Assembly: GCF_030272615.1 (NCBI RefSeq)
Contig: NC_081406.1
Location: forward strand, 114,237,783 to 114,297,782
Direction of reading: 5' to 3'
DNA: 60,000 nt
Source: Cryptomeria japonica
Taxonomy: Eukaryota; Streptophyta; Pinopsida; Cupressales; Cupressaceae
In this document: positions 46,680 to 57,592 of the stretch, piece after piece
How positions within the stretch are numbered: position 1 is the first letter of the stretch
How the letters are laid out: every line of letters starts with the position of its first letter
Program-made: the position numbers and the translations under genes
The notes under the pieces: generated by a model
What the model saw: the letters and a program-made list of their open reading frames with translations, nothing else
The model's database searches: none
Told to the model about the DNA's origin: nothing

Positions 46680-48030
46680 CCTGTGTTTTCCTATTGAAAA
46701 ATAATAGAGTGACAAGTCAGCTCCGACAGTGACTAGGTGCCAGGTGTTTGTGACGATTCAGCGGGCCCACCATTCCTGAGAGCCTTTTCAAAGAACTAAA
46801 TGCCGATCAACTTATGAAATGATCCAACGGTCGACGCTATTTCGCAAGGGTAAAGTGCTCACTCTTTATGCCTGCGAAATAGCGAGGATGAACAAGGACC
46901 ATCCATGAGTCATGATGATGATGTGGACGATAAGGCTGTTGACACGAAAGTGGGGTCCCTGTGGTTTCCTTCTGGCGAATGATAGAGTGACAAGTCAGCT
47001 CCGATAGTGACTGGGGGCCAGGTGTTCATGACGAGTCAGCGGGCCCACCATTCTTGAGAGCCTTTTCAAAGAATTAAATGCCGATCAACTTATGAAATGA
47101 TCCAACGGTCGATGCTATTTTGCAAGGGTAAAGTGCTCACTCTTTATGCCCGTGAAATAGCGAGGATAAACGAGGACCGTCCATGTGTCATGATGATGAC
47201 CTAGACGATAAGGCTGTTGAGACGAAAGTGGGGTCCCCGTGGTTTCCTTCTGGCGAATGATAGAGTGACAAGTCAGCTCCGACAGTGACTGGGCGCCAGG
47301 TGTTTGTGATGAGTCAGCGGGCCCACCATTCTTGAGAACCTTTTCAAAGAATTAAATGCCGATCAACTTATGAAATGATCCAACGGTCGGTGCTATTTTA
47401 CAAGGGTAAAGTGCTCACTCTTTATGCCCGTGAAATAGCAAGGATGAACGAGGACCGTCCATGTGTCATGATGATGACCTAGATGATAAGGCTATTGAGA
47501 TGAAAGTGGGGTCCCCATGGTTTCCTTCTGGCGAATGATAGAGTGACAAGTCAGCTCCGACAGTGACTGGGCGCCAGGTGTTCGTGACGAGTCAACAGGC
47601 CCACCATTCCTGAGAGCCTTTTCAAAGAATTAAATGCCGATCAACTTATGAAATGATCCAACAGTCGGCACTATTTTGCAAGGGTAAAGTGCTCACTCTT
47701 TATGCCCGCGAAATAGCGAGGATGAACGAGGACAGTCCATGTGTCATGATGATGACCTGGATGATAAGGTTGTTGAGATGAAAGTGGGGTCCCCATGGTT
47801 TCCTTCTGGCAAATGATAGAGTGACAAGTCAGCTTCGACAGTGACTGGGCACCAGGTGTTCGTGACGAGTCAGCGGGCCCACCATTCCTGAGAGCCTTTT
47901 CAAAGAATTAAATGCCGATCAACTTATGAAATGATCCAACGGTCGGCGCTATTTCGCAAGGGTAATGTGCTCACTCTTTATGCCCATGAAATAGCGAGGA
48001 TGAACGAGGACCATCCACGTGTCATGATGA
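46680..48030 (+). repeat. 278-bp tandem repeat array, about 4.8 copies
   Basis: The landmark ATAGAGTGACAAGTCAGC recurs every 278 bp (46703, 46981, 47259, 47537, 47815). Each unit has GACGAGTCAGCGGGCCCACC (bZIP- and TCP-like words), a hairpin and GTGTCATGATGATGACCT. Differences between units are mostly C/T and G/A transitions. The array is upstream of the TATA box. Confidence 0.92.
46835..46884 (+). repeat. Perfect 12-bp inverted repeat inside a repeat unit
   Basis: CGCTATTTCGCA (46835-46846) and TGCGAAATAGCG (46873-46884) are exact reverse complements around a 26-nt spacer. The equivalent arms in the other four units carry one to three transitions. Confidence 0.9.
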
Positions 48031-48078
48031 CATGTGGTCTAATAAGAAAGTGTGGGCCCGCCAAGGTGGAAACGTCAG

Positions 48079-48086
48079 TATAAAAG
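48079..48086 (+). promoter_or_regulatory. LTR TATA box (Gypsy-2)
   Basis: TATAAAAG, 590 nt before the ORF0 ATG and about 50 nt after the array, conserved in all three LTR copies. It gives a U3 of about 2 kb. Confidence 0.6.
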
Positions 48087-48675
48087 AAAGACACGCAGCC
48101 AGTGTCAAGTGGAATGTGAAGGGGACTTCAAGGCCAATGATTCGACACCACATGGTATTATGCAGCCAATAAAAAAGCAGGACCTAGAAAAAGGCTAAAG
48201 CCGTCAGTTAATCTAACGTTCTATCAGGTTTCTTTTGATCAAACGGTTGGCGCTATTTCGTAGGACTAAGCTGCTTGATAGTTATGCTTCACGAAGTTGC
48301 GAAAGAGCAAAAAGGAACACTTGTAGGAATGTTGTGACCCGTTGGAGCGAAAAATATGAATTTTCGTATGAATTCAATTTCGAAGGGACGGCCGAAGCAT
48401 GCGGAATCAATGTTACAGTTAAGGCCCTGAGTACAAATATTTGATTTCCTAACTACCAAGTGAAGATATCTTTTAAAAGATTTTGTAGAAGAGCAGACGC
48501 AGAGTTATCTTCTTCAGATACAAAGCAAGATGGTTTAGTTGGAGAGAAAATTCCTTCAAGCAAAGATCAAGTTCTCTCATATTTTTGTAGCAATTCTTGT
48601 GTGGTGTTCTAAGTAAGATAATTCTTTTGTTGCAGGATTGTTTAAGAGTAATATTCATTTCATTGCATTTTCAAA
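48087..48675 (+). other. Leader between the TATA box and ORF0
   Basis: 589 bp, probably the 5' untranslated region. The open frame at 48235-48444 is not conserved as a frame in the Gypsy-1 LTRs, so I do not call it. A degraded CTATTTCG...CGAAGTTGCGAAA pair lies near 48252-48310. Confidence 0.5.
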
Positions 48676-51600
48676 ATGGCTCCTAAAAGGGAATTTTTCG
48701 GCAAGGTTAACTATTTAGAAAGAAGTGTATGTGATGATTTTTTAGAATAGTTGACGTTATCAACCAATCAGGCATCAAAGGCCAAAGAGTTAGTGCCTAG
48801 GGCTCCCCGTCTGAAGATAGGAGAAGGATTGTATGACAAAGGTAATTGGCTGAGAGACCCACAGGTTGGGCTATCCAAGTTGGGGTTGTTTAAAGTTGGA
48901 TTTGGAATGAGAAATTCTCCTGCTCCTCAAAATAGTATCTGGGAATTAGATGTTGGGAAATTAGTAGTCCCAGGGGTATTCATGGATATAGACCTGCTAA
49001 CGCAAATGGCATTACATTATGATCCAGTCACAAGATGCATCCGAGATGTAAATGGGAAAACCCTTGTGGAAATTAATGCTGAAGAATTTAGGACAGCATT
49101 TGGACTTAATGAGTTCACAAATTTCCTAGAACCTATAAATTTCAAAGCATTAGCCCAATTTTATGGTGCACAGAGGAGTCATCTTAGGAATGGGCCTCTC
49201 AAGGAACTTTTTGTGAAAATAGGAGGGTTAGCAGTTGTAGGACCCAACACACAGGAGCCCTTCTCATTAAGTATGTTTACCCTAAGGGCTAAAGGGATGT
49301 ATTGGGCACTTTGTCAAGTTATAGGAGAGGATGCTAAAGCAGATATGCCCAATCATTACTTGCTAATGATTGCCCAGATTTTGAATCCTTCTCTTGCTAT
49401 CACATTTGATTATGCCTCTTTCATTGCCGATGCTATCCATGGAGGGTTGATAGGAATAAAGAATGGAAAGGTGGACAGACCTTTTGGATGGTATTCACTC
49501 TTAATGCACCTTTTTCTCTTCAAAGGTAGTGATTATTTCGCCAGTGGACTAGAGCTAGTTAAGGAAAAGGAAGGAGAGAAAATGCCAGTACAATTATGGA
49601 ATACTATGTTGTCATGGGACAGAGAGGATGCTAGTTTCTTAAAGTTTGATAAATATTTTGCATCCAAAATAAGGACTCTCCTCTGCTCTGATAACCCAAG
49701 AGTCCCCAAGGTTCTTTTGGAATTCATAAGGCCAAAAGAATTCGCAGAGAACATCAAAATGTTCATAACTGGGGCGACATATATTTATATCCAGTCTCCA
49801 CAGTTTTCAGAGTTTTTGGTTTCAGAGGTACTCCATTTTTGTTACCTTACCAGGTCCCTCTCAAAGTGGGAATAGCGGAGATCCTTAGGTAAATTGGTGG
49901 CCTACAAGAGGCAGAGTTAACAGGCATAGGTAAAGGGACTATTTTCCCTGCAGCCACCATAGCCCACCAATTCGTAATAACAAAGGGAGGCTGGAATTGC
50001 TTTGAGGATTTCCTCAAACCTTATCATTTATCCACTGCAGTGTCTAGGTGTGTTGATCCAGAGGACTTCTTCAATGGTGTATTTCGGAAGAAGGTAGCAT
50101 GCAGAGGTAGGCCTCATCAATTCTAATTTCCTAAAGACCTCATCAGAAATGAATTTGATTTAGATGAGCAGGAACTAAGGAAAGAAAAGTGGGTGGCTTA
50201 TAAGAAAGCCTTGGATTTTGTTCATCAGTTTGATGCTAGCTATGACCCATTGTCTAGCTTCTTCCCATTGGAAGAAAAAATAAAATTTTTGATTGTTTTC
50301 TTTGAAGATGGGATGCAAACACTGAAGGAGAAGAGGGAAGCTGTGATTAAGAGCAACCCTGAAAAAGCCAAAATGATCCTAAGCAGGCCAGCTTCTAGCA
50401 AAGCAGTTCCTCCTGGTGATTACACACTGCACAAGAAATTAGGTTACAGTATGCTAGTGCCTACAACAGGGGAGCCCTCTACATCCAAAGGAAAGAGGAA
50501 GATACAAGATGTCATTGACATCCAAAATAGCCCAAAGAAGAAAAGGGTGGGGAAGGAAGTGCAATCAGATACACCTTTATATTCCCCATCCCAATCCCCT
50601 ATCCATATAGGAGATGAACAAGTAGCAGCTGAATACCTCTTGCAGTTGGGTAGCTTAGGTGAAATCGCATACACCTATGATGAAGTGGAGGAAGGGATGC
50701 CAGAAGAGTCCATTGATGCTGAAATGGATATTACCTCCACTGAACTCAAAGGCCAGAGTGGGATCCTAAGATAAAAAAGGCAAGTAGTGCCTTTTTAGCT
50801 GATGACAACTTTGTCCCATTGGAAGCATTTATGCAATTCATTTGAAAATAGCATATAGATAGATATAATGCTAGGTGTGAGGCAAGAAAGGCTGAGCAGC
50901 CCAATAAAGATCCAGCCTCAGTGGAGGAAGAAATAAAACAAGAAATGATGGAGGAATTCAGAACCATCACCCCTGAGCAGGGAAGGGATATGGTAGCACA
51001 AGCTAGAGTGCTTATCTTACTAAAGTGGGATATTGCAGATGCCCTGGTGTTAGATGCAGTAAGAAAAGAGACCAAACCCATGGAAGGAGTTAGCTTCAAT
51101 AAAGATAATGCTGCACTAGTCATGTGGTCTCTCAAGAGAAATGAGAGCAAGAAAGGCAAAGACACCCCAGGGTTAAGTTACCTTGGTGGAATGATGGTAA
51201 AAAAAGTACAAAGTACAGGGGTAGTAGAGGCCACTAGCACTGAGTTAGAAACTGCAAAATTCAGTGTTGCAGTGGCAGAGAAGGAAGCCAAAGAAAAAGA
51301 GGCCCTCCAAATTAAGTTGGAAATAGTTTTGAAGGCCTATAACAGTGCCAAGGAGGAGGTGAGAGATAAAGATAGCATCATTGCTAAGTTGCAAAGCCAG
51401 TTGATGGGACAGCACCAACAAGGTGAGTCTTCAACACTGATGATTTCCTCTTCTCCTACAAGACCTCCGCCTACTAGTCCCATCATTGAACTTCCACCAT
51501 CTCCAGCACCCTCCATCTCTCAAATGATTGAGATTACTCCCCAGGAGCTAGAAAACCTGAAATAGGCTCAGGCTTTATATGCAGGGAAATATGAGGAAAA

Positions 51601-52315
51601 GGTAAGGGCCACAATCTCCAGTTTTGTAGATACAATAAATGCCTCATTGCTTTACAACAATGTGGGAAAAATTATGGAGATATGGCATGAGTTGAGGAGA
51701 GATAAGGCCATTTTGACACCCATTTTTGACAGATGGAAGCTTAGGGAGCAAGATCTAGAGTTCATGTGTGTGTCCTATGATAAAGCAAGAGCCAATCCTA
51801 TTATCAAATCCAATTCTGATGTCGCTAAAGTCTTAATGTTATTGGCAGCAGAAGTTGATAATGTGGATAGAAAGGTTAATTTGTGTAAGAAGGAATACAC
51901 TGATCAAGTTTTTGAGTTGCTCCCAGGAATTTTTGCTAATCCGGATCAGTTAAAAGACAAGCGAATATGGCTTAAGGAGATAGAAGTTAAATTATCAACA
52001 AGGGTTAAAGGAATCATTGATCTTGATGATACTTCTTTCTTTGTTGTGACAATACAGGAAATAGAGAAAATTAAATCACATTATGGTTTTCTTAATTAAG
52101 AAGTCAACAAACTGAGAAATTCTTGGAAAAGGTTGACTAAGATTAAAGATGATGTGATTAATTTTTCATGGCCGATAGAAGAGATATATGGTGAGTGGGA
52201 AATTAAGTATGCCACCCATGATCCAGAATGGGTGGAGAGCGCCCCTGAAAAGATAGAAGAGGTTGCAACCGAACAACCTATTGAACAAACTGCAGAGGCT
52301 GAAAAGAGCTCGTAA
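48676..52315 (+). pseudogene. LTR-encoded ORF0, Gypsy-2 copy
   Basis: ATG at 48676 (MAPKREFFGKVNYLERSV) to TAA at 52313. The length is two bases short of 1,214 codons, from two single-base deletions (about 49758 and 50755). TAG at codon 25 (48748) and TAA at codon 484 (50124) fall at the same codons as stops in Gypsy-1. Further stops lie near 49890, 50843 and 51561. Parts as in the Gypsy-1 copy: unrecognised globular region, basic patch (PKKKRVGK, about residue 620), S/T-P repeats, coiled coil (860-912), proline-rich hinge and helical C-terminus. It precedes gag in the same orientation. It may be an accessory protein; nothing in it looks enzymatic. Confidence 0.82.
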
Positions 52316-53256
52316 CTGTTTTTTGCAGAAAACTTGTAACCTCTTAATTTTTGAAAAGAAATGATTGTAACAAACTCTCCTCGAAAAGTCTAAAGCTTTG
52401 TGCATCCATGTTGTTATAAATGGATACTAGGACTAGAGGAAAGGGGATCACAAAATTTTGCAAGAAAACGCTGCAGAAATTTATCTGAGCTTTTCTAAGT
52501 CTAATGGAGAATCAGAATTTATTGTAATATTTCTTGGATTGAATATCAATATACAGTCCATCGGTTTTGAGTAAAGCTTTGTGGTTGTTTTCAAGTTTGT
52601 TTACAAATTTATTTACTATTTTCATTCTGAATAATCCAGGGTTGTTCAGTTTAAAATGGAATTGCAAAGCAATTTTAGTATAAGTGTTCGTTAGCTTTTC
52701 TCTTTAGGAGAGAAATTAAATATGCGTGATCACTTATACTAGTAATTTCTTTAGGGGAAACTTTGAATTTTGAGGACCATAGCTTAGTTTGGAATGCTTA
52801 AATTCTTGTATGTGTCAGGCATATATAAGGATTTATGGAAACTAAGCCGACGGGAAGTATAAAGATGTATTGTTTAAGGAGTTTTATTTGAGTTTAGATG
52901 ACTCCGTGACCTTGGATAAGGCACTGGTATTAATTGAAGTTGTTTATTGCATGCTTTGTTGGTTGAAATGCTGAATTTAAGTACAATTTTCATCCTTTGT
53001 TTTTAGTTGATTTCAAGGTGAATAAATCCACTGGTTTTCTGGACTGGTTTGCTGTGGGTTTATGTTTGAAAGTGTGAATTTAATTCACAGAGGTATACCC
53101 ACCTGGGCTCTGAGGAAGCCCGAAGTGTAGAAGGTCTATCCAAACCTTGTCATATGTTGTCTTGAGAATTTCCTTATCTTTGATATCTCTTCTGCACCAA
53201 GCTTTAAATTATATTAATTTGAGGATGTTAAAGGGAATTAGATTTTGAAGACAACA
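52316..53256 (+). other. LTR tail after ORF0 (no gene seen), Gypsy-2
   Basis: 941 bp, conserved with 18729-19668 and 5312-6251, with no supported frame. Confidence 0.6.
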
Positions 53257-53260
53257 AAAG

Positions 53261-53278
53261 TGGCAACTCTGTTGGGGA
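53261..53278 (+). promoter_or_regulatory. Gypsy-2 primer-binding site
   Basis: TGGCAACTCTGTTGGGGA, starting 5 nt after the LTR end. The primer tRNA is not assigned. Confidence 0.8.
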
Positions 53279-53386
53279 GAGTTATAACAAAGATATAAAT
53301 ACTGATCTGTGCCGAGATTTGTAAAGAAATTGGTTTTGTGTTTGTGGGTAAGACTACTTGTTTTCATTTTCCCATAGTTTTGTGGG

Positions 53387-53399
53387 TGGCGACTCTGTT
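53387..53399 (+). promoter_or_regulatory. Second primer-binding-site-like motif (Gypsy-2)
   Basis: TGGCGACTCTGTT, 126 nt after the first site. It matches the first site except for one base over its length, and the Gypsy-1 position is equivalent. Confidence 0.4.
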
Positions 53400-53455
53400 A
53401 CTATTGAACCAGTCCTTGTGAGATTCAAATTTTCTAAAAAGAAGACAAGCGAGAT

Positions 53456-56400
53456 GCAAGGAAACAAGAACACAAGATCATTCATGAAGAAACATCCTCG
53501 TGAAACCTTGCAAGAAGGTCTACCAGAACAGTCATGAAGAAGTCAAAAGAGATTTGTGTTGCATGAGCCATCAAATGCTACGTGGGTGCAGAAAAGCAAT
53601 AATACTGGTAAGATACCTGATCGACCTGTCTATGCAAAGTCTAATTTGTCTTCTAGAGATTCAGAGCATGATATTTTAGGTTTTCATTCTGGATTATTTG
53701 GAAATATTGATGATGCACCTATTTTAAATCAAGATCTATCTCATGCTAGTGTTTCTGCAAAAGATAGAACCAGTTCAAATGCAATTAGGCACTCAGTTCC
53801 TAGGACAATAGATGGGAACATTAGTCTAATTGACATAGATCAAATTAATGCATCTGACTCTGAAGAAAACTTCCCTGATGAGGATAAGATGTCTCAAGAG
53901 ATCAAGGGTTTGAATAAAAGATTCCATCATTTAATCTCCCTAAGAGCCCAGAAGGAGGCAAATAAGGAGAAGGAAATCAAAGCCAAGTTAATGGAAAGAG
54001 ATAGGCTTCTTAGACAAATAGCTAATCTTGAAATGCTTACTAAAGAAAAGGAAAAAAGTGATGAGGAAGGCCCTGTGATTAGGGAAATCCTAATCCCTAA
54101 AACTAGACATGGCCAATTAGAGAAGTATTTAATGACTCCCAGCTTCCTAAAGCTAATTTAGATAAAGGAAAACAGAAATGGGTAGACGATGGAGTAGAAT
54201 CTAAAGCTGCAGAAGAGATTTCTCATAGGATTCTAGCACATGAGAGAGAGATGGAAAGGATGAGGAAGGAAAAAGAAGACCTCCAAATGGAACTGGAAAA
54301 GGCTGAGTTGGAAGTAGCAAATCAGGAAGTTAAAAGAAAGATTAATTATTTAAAGGCTCCCCCTATTACATTCCCATCGGAAGATCTTAGCAAGCCTAAA
54401 CCCCAACACATTTTTGTTCCTCAGGTTAATACTCAACCTGCAGTACATGCTAATATTGCCTCAATAAGTCAAATACCCTCGAATAAACAGTATAGCCAAG
54501 CACCTCAATCTCCAATCCCAAAACCTAAAATGACCATGGGAAATAACAGTGTTATTGCCCCTTTTCAAAGAAGGCCAATCAATCTAGAACAATATAGGAA
54601 ATTATTTTTTGATGGGATCCTAGGATATCCAAATCATGTTCCTACTGAGCTAAGAGACAGACTCCATAAGTTTGCTGGGAACAATGCAATTAGTGCTGAG
54701 GAATATTTGAAATCTTTTGGGGATTTAATAAATGATTATGAGATTGCAGATGAAGATGTTATTATGAAGCTGTTTGTTCAATCTCTGGTTGATGATGCAA
54801 GAGACTGGTATAGAGGTCTTCCAGTAAATAACATAGGTTCATGGGATGATTTTAAAAATTGTTTTCAAGAATAGTATGGTGACAAGACTAATGTGAGTTT
54901 CATGCTGAATGAGCTTAATAATATTAAAAAATCTAAGAATGAAATAGTCACTGATTTCAATGCCAGATTCTAGAAATCTATGCACAGGTTGTATCAAGTG
55001 ATGAGGCTAGATGATAACATGTGTCTTAATACATACTACAATGCATTTGATTCCAAAATGGCCTATATTTTGAGAGATAAAAATTATCATAACTTGAGGG
55101 ATGCTTTTAGAATTGCTATAAATGTAGAAAGCAATAGAAAAGCATCTGGAAAATTAGGAAGAAGGATAGATGGTAGATTATGGCATGAAACCAAACAACA
55201 ACCTAACAAAGTTGCTAAAGAGGATGATAAAATGGAGAAACTGGTTACTGCTATGAAAGATTTGACTACCAAAGTTAGCAAAAATGATAAGCCCCATTAT
55301 AACTGGCAAGATAGACCTCCTAGATTACATGATATGCCATACAATACAAATTGGAAAGATGGTAAACCCCAAATTGAGAAGCCCAAAATTGCCCAAAGTC
55401 AAAACACACTGGATCCTTTAAAAGAGAAAACTGTTAACAATATAGAAAATACTCCTTGGTGTATTGCTTGTGATGGACCACATTCTCCTCATCAGTGTGC
55501 AGTGGCTCAAGCTTTGGAAGAATCTATGAGACCAGAAGTAGAGCTTGACATTAATATGTTTGAAATTATTGTGGAAAGTGATGAGGAATCTATGCAAAGT
55601 GAATACAGTGATGTGTTGGATAGTGAAAAGTTAGTGCAAGGACAGTTAGCCTTAGGTTGGCATCCTACATTGAATGTGGTAACAATTGAAGATGAAGAAG
55701 TTCATCTTAGGAGGCCTAGTGAAGAAGAAGTTAGAAATCTCACCAAGGCTGCAATTGCCAAAGAAAAACATAGCTATAATCTGAGAAGCACTAAGAGAGA
55801 TACTGATTAAGGTGAGCCAGGTTCTGTGTTTGTAAAAGAAGTCACAAAAAGGGGGGCATCAAGTAGTGCTACCATTATTCCCAAGGTTAGTCAAGGAAAA
55901 GAGGAACCATTTAAAGATTTACCCAAAGGCATAGATGACAAAACTGTGGGTGACGTACAAAGAGCAGAGACAGTAAAAAAGACAAGCCAATTCAAAATAG
56001 AAAAAGTTAAGGTTAATACTAAAAAATGTAATAATTCTACATTTGATATGGCCCAAGCTTTAACTCAAATGAAAGTCACTATTCCATTAATAGAATTGCT
56101 AAAGATTAAAGAACATAAGGATGCAGCTTTGTCTTTATTCTCTAGTATATCTGATGGTGACACGGTACTACCCACTGGTTTGGCTAAAGTTGGAAAGGAT
56201 CTAGAGTTCCAAACCCCAGAGGTCTATGTTGGAACCACTATCACTTAGGAGCCTTCTTAGGTAGATCCCTTCTATGTTACTTTTCTAGTCAATAACTGAT
56301 TGATTAAAAACTGCATGATAGACTCAGGAGCTGCTGCTAATGTAATGCCCTATGGTGTTATGAAAGAATTAAGGTTATCAATAACCACTGTGTATGGGAA

Positions 56401-56560
56401 ATGTTATGCCATGGATAACAGAGAAGTACCTGTGATAGGCACAATGAGAGATGTAGAAGTAAAAATAGCAGCATTTCCTGAAGCCACTTACAAAATGGAT
56501 GTTATTGTTACTGATACTAAACCCCACTATGGTATTTTACTTTCTAGGTAGTGGGCAGTA
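53456..56560 (+). pseudogene. Gypsy-2 gag and protease
   Basis: ATG at 53456 (MQGNKNTRSFMKKHP), TGA after 27 codons as in Gypsy-1, then the Gag body. Parts: charged coiled coil (53880-54060 and 54240-54350), capsid-like region (RDRLHKF to DDARDWYRG, 54650-54820), zinc motif CIACDGPHSPHQC (about 55461-55499), acidic region, and protease with DSGAAANVMPYG (56320). A frameshift near 54110 and TAG or TAA stops at glutamine positions (54871, 54973, 55808, 56247, 56258, 56549) disable it. TGA at 56298 replaces an Arg codon. Confidence 0.87.
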
Positions 56561-56794
56561 GCAGTAGGGGGGAATGTTCAATTGGACTTTTCTTATGCTA
56601 CTATTCCTATTGGTGGTAATCAGGTCAAATTATACAGAGAGCCACGAGCTCCTAAGGTAATTGAAAATGTGGACCCTAGTATGCTTAGTTGTATGATCAA
56701 TGTAGATTTAGATAACTTCAGACTTCAACCAATCTCACCTCAATTGAAGAATACTGACCCAATTGTAGTCGAGTTGCAAGCACAATAGTATGGG

Positions 56795-57523
56795 TTGTGG
56801 CAGATGTATTTTGATGGAGCTTGCTCCAAAGAAGGATCTGGAGCAGGGGTTCTTTTTGTATCCCCATTAGGTATAACTTTTAAGCACTCATTTTTATTGG
56901 CATTCCAATGCACAAATAATACTGCAGAGTATGAAGCCCTGTTACTAGGACTTGAGGTTGCAAAAGGGCATGGAATTCAACTATTGAAAGTAATGGGGGA
57001 TTCAAAATTGGTTATCTCTCAGGTGAGATCTAAATATGCATCCAAGAATGATAGATTGAAGCAATACAAGCATACTGTTTGGGATGTTATTGAGCATTTT
57101 GATGCATTTTCTATCAATTGGATAGAGTGAACCAAAAATATTATGGCAGATTTCCTAGCTAATGTTGCTTTGAAAAATGATGATGCAACACTAACCGGTA
57201 TTTCCACTATGGAAATAAAATCTAGGCCTGCTATCCCAGATAATGTGTACAATTGGCAAGTTTTTGCTGATGATGAAGACATTCTTAGGTTTATTCAATG
57301 TGTTGATGATTATGATGGACAAAAGATTGATTGTAATGCATTGGTGGAAGTGGTGGACAATAGAGAGACAGTGTTTGGAAATGATGTTGTCCAGTTGGAA
57401 ACCAATGAAATACCTAAAGGGCTGGTAGAGCCGGAAAGCATATTTAGTTATAATGATAGTCATTTACTTCAGCAGTCTACCACCAAGTTAGAAGACTTAG
57501 AGGAGGTAAACCTGGGGACATAA
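56795..57523 (+). pseudogene. Gypsy-2 additional RNase H (aRNH-like)
   Basis: MYFDGACSKEGSGAG (56804), NNTAEYEALLLGL (56920), VMGDSKLVISQV (56993) and MADFLANVA (57143) supply the four expected carboxylates. TGA at 57128 separates the last one. An acidic linker to 57523 leads to RT. This copy is better preserved than the one in Gypsy-1. Confidence 0.87.
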
Positions 57524-57592
57524 TCATTTCCTAAGCTGGTATATATCGGAAAGAAATTACCCCCTCATGTTAGGACTAACCTTATCAATTTA

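Larger units (their letters stand above)
46091..53256 (+). repeat. Gypsy-2 5' LTR (7,166 bp)
   Basis: TGTTATCACTGATTAAAATT to ...GAAGACAACA. It is collinear with both Gypsy-1 LTRs. It is 555 bp longer than the Gypsy-1 5' LTR, which equals two extra repeat units (2 x 277.5). Contents: array, TATA box, ORF0, tail. The right LTR is outside the window, so the end is set by the primer site and by the Gypsy-1 comparison. Confidence 0.9.

Noticed and set aside
46680-48030. CRISPR-like array
   Set aside because: Units are 278 bp tandem repeats without short repeats and unique spacers, in a plant retroelement LTR.
48676-52315. ORF0 as a host gene caught between elements
   Set aside because: It occurs in both LTRs of Gypsy-1 and again in Gypsy-2 at the same LTR position, so it belongs to the element. 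Ancient capture from a host gene is still possible.
57191-57463. Minus-strand frames opposite the extra RNase H (also 57019-57282 and 14504-14867)
   Set aside because: Shadows of the RNase H and linker coding sequence; the motifs are all on the sense strand.
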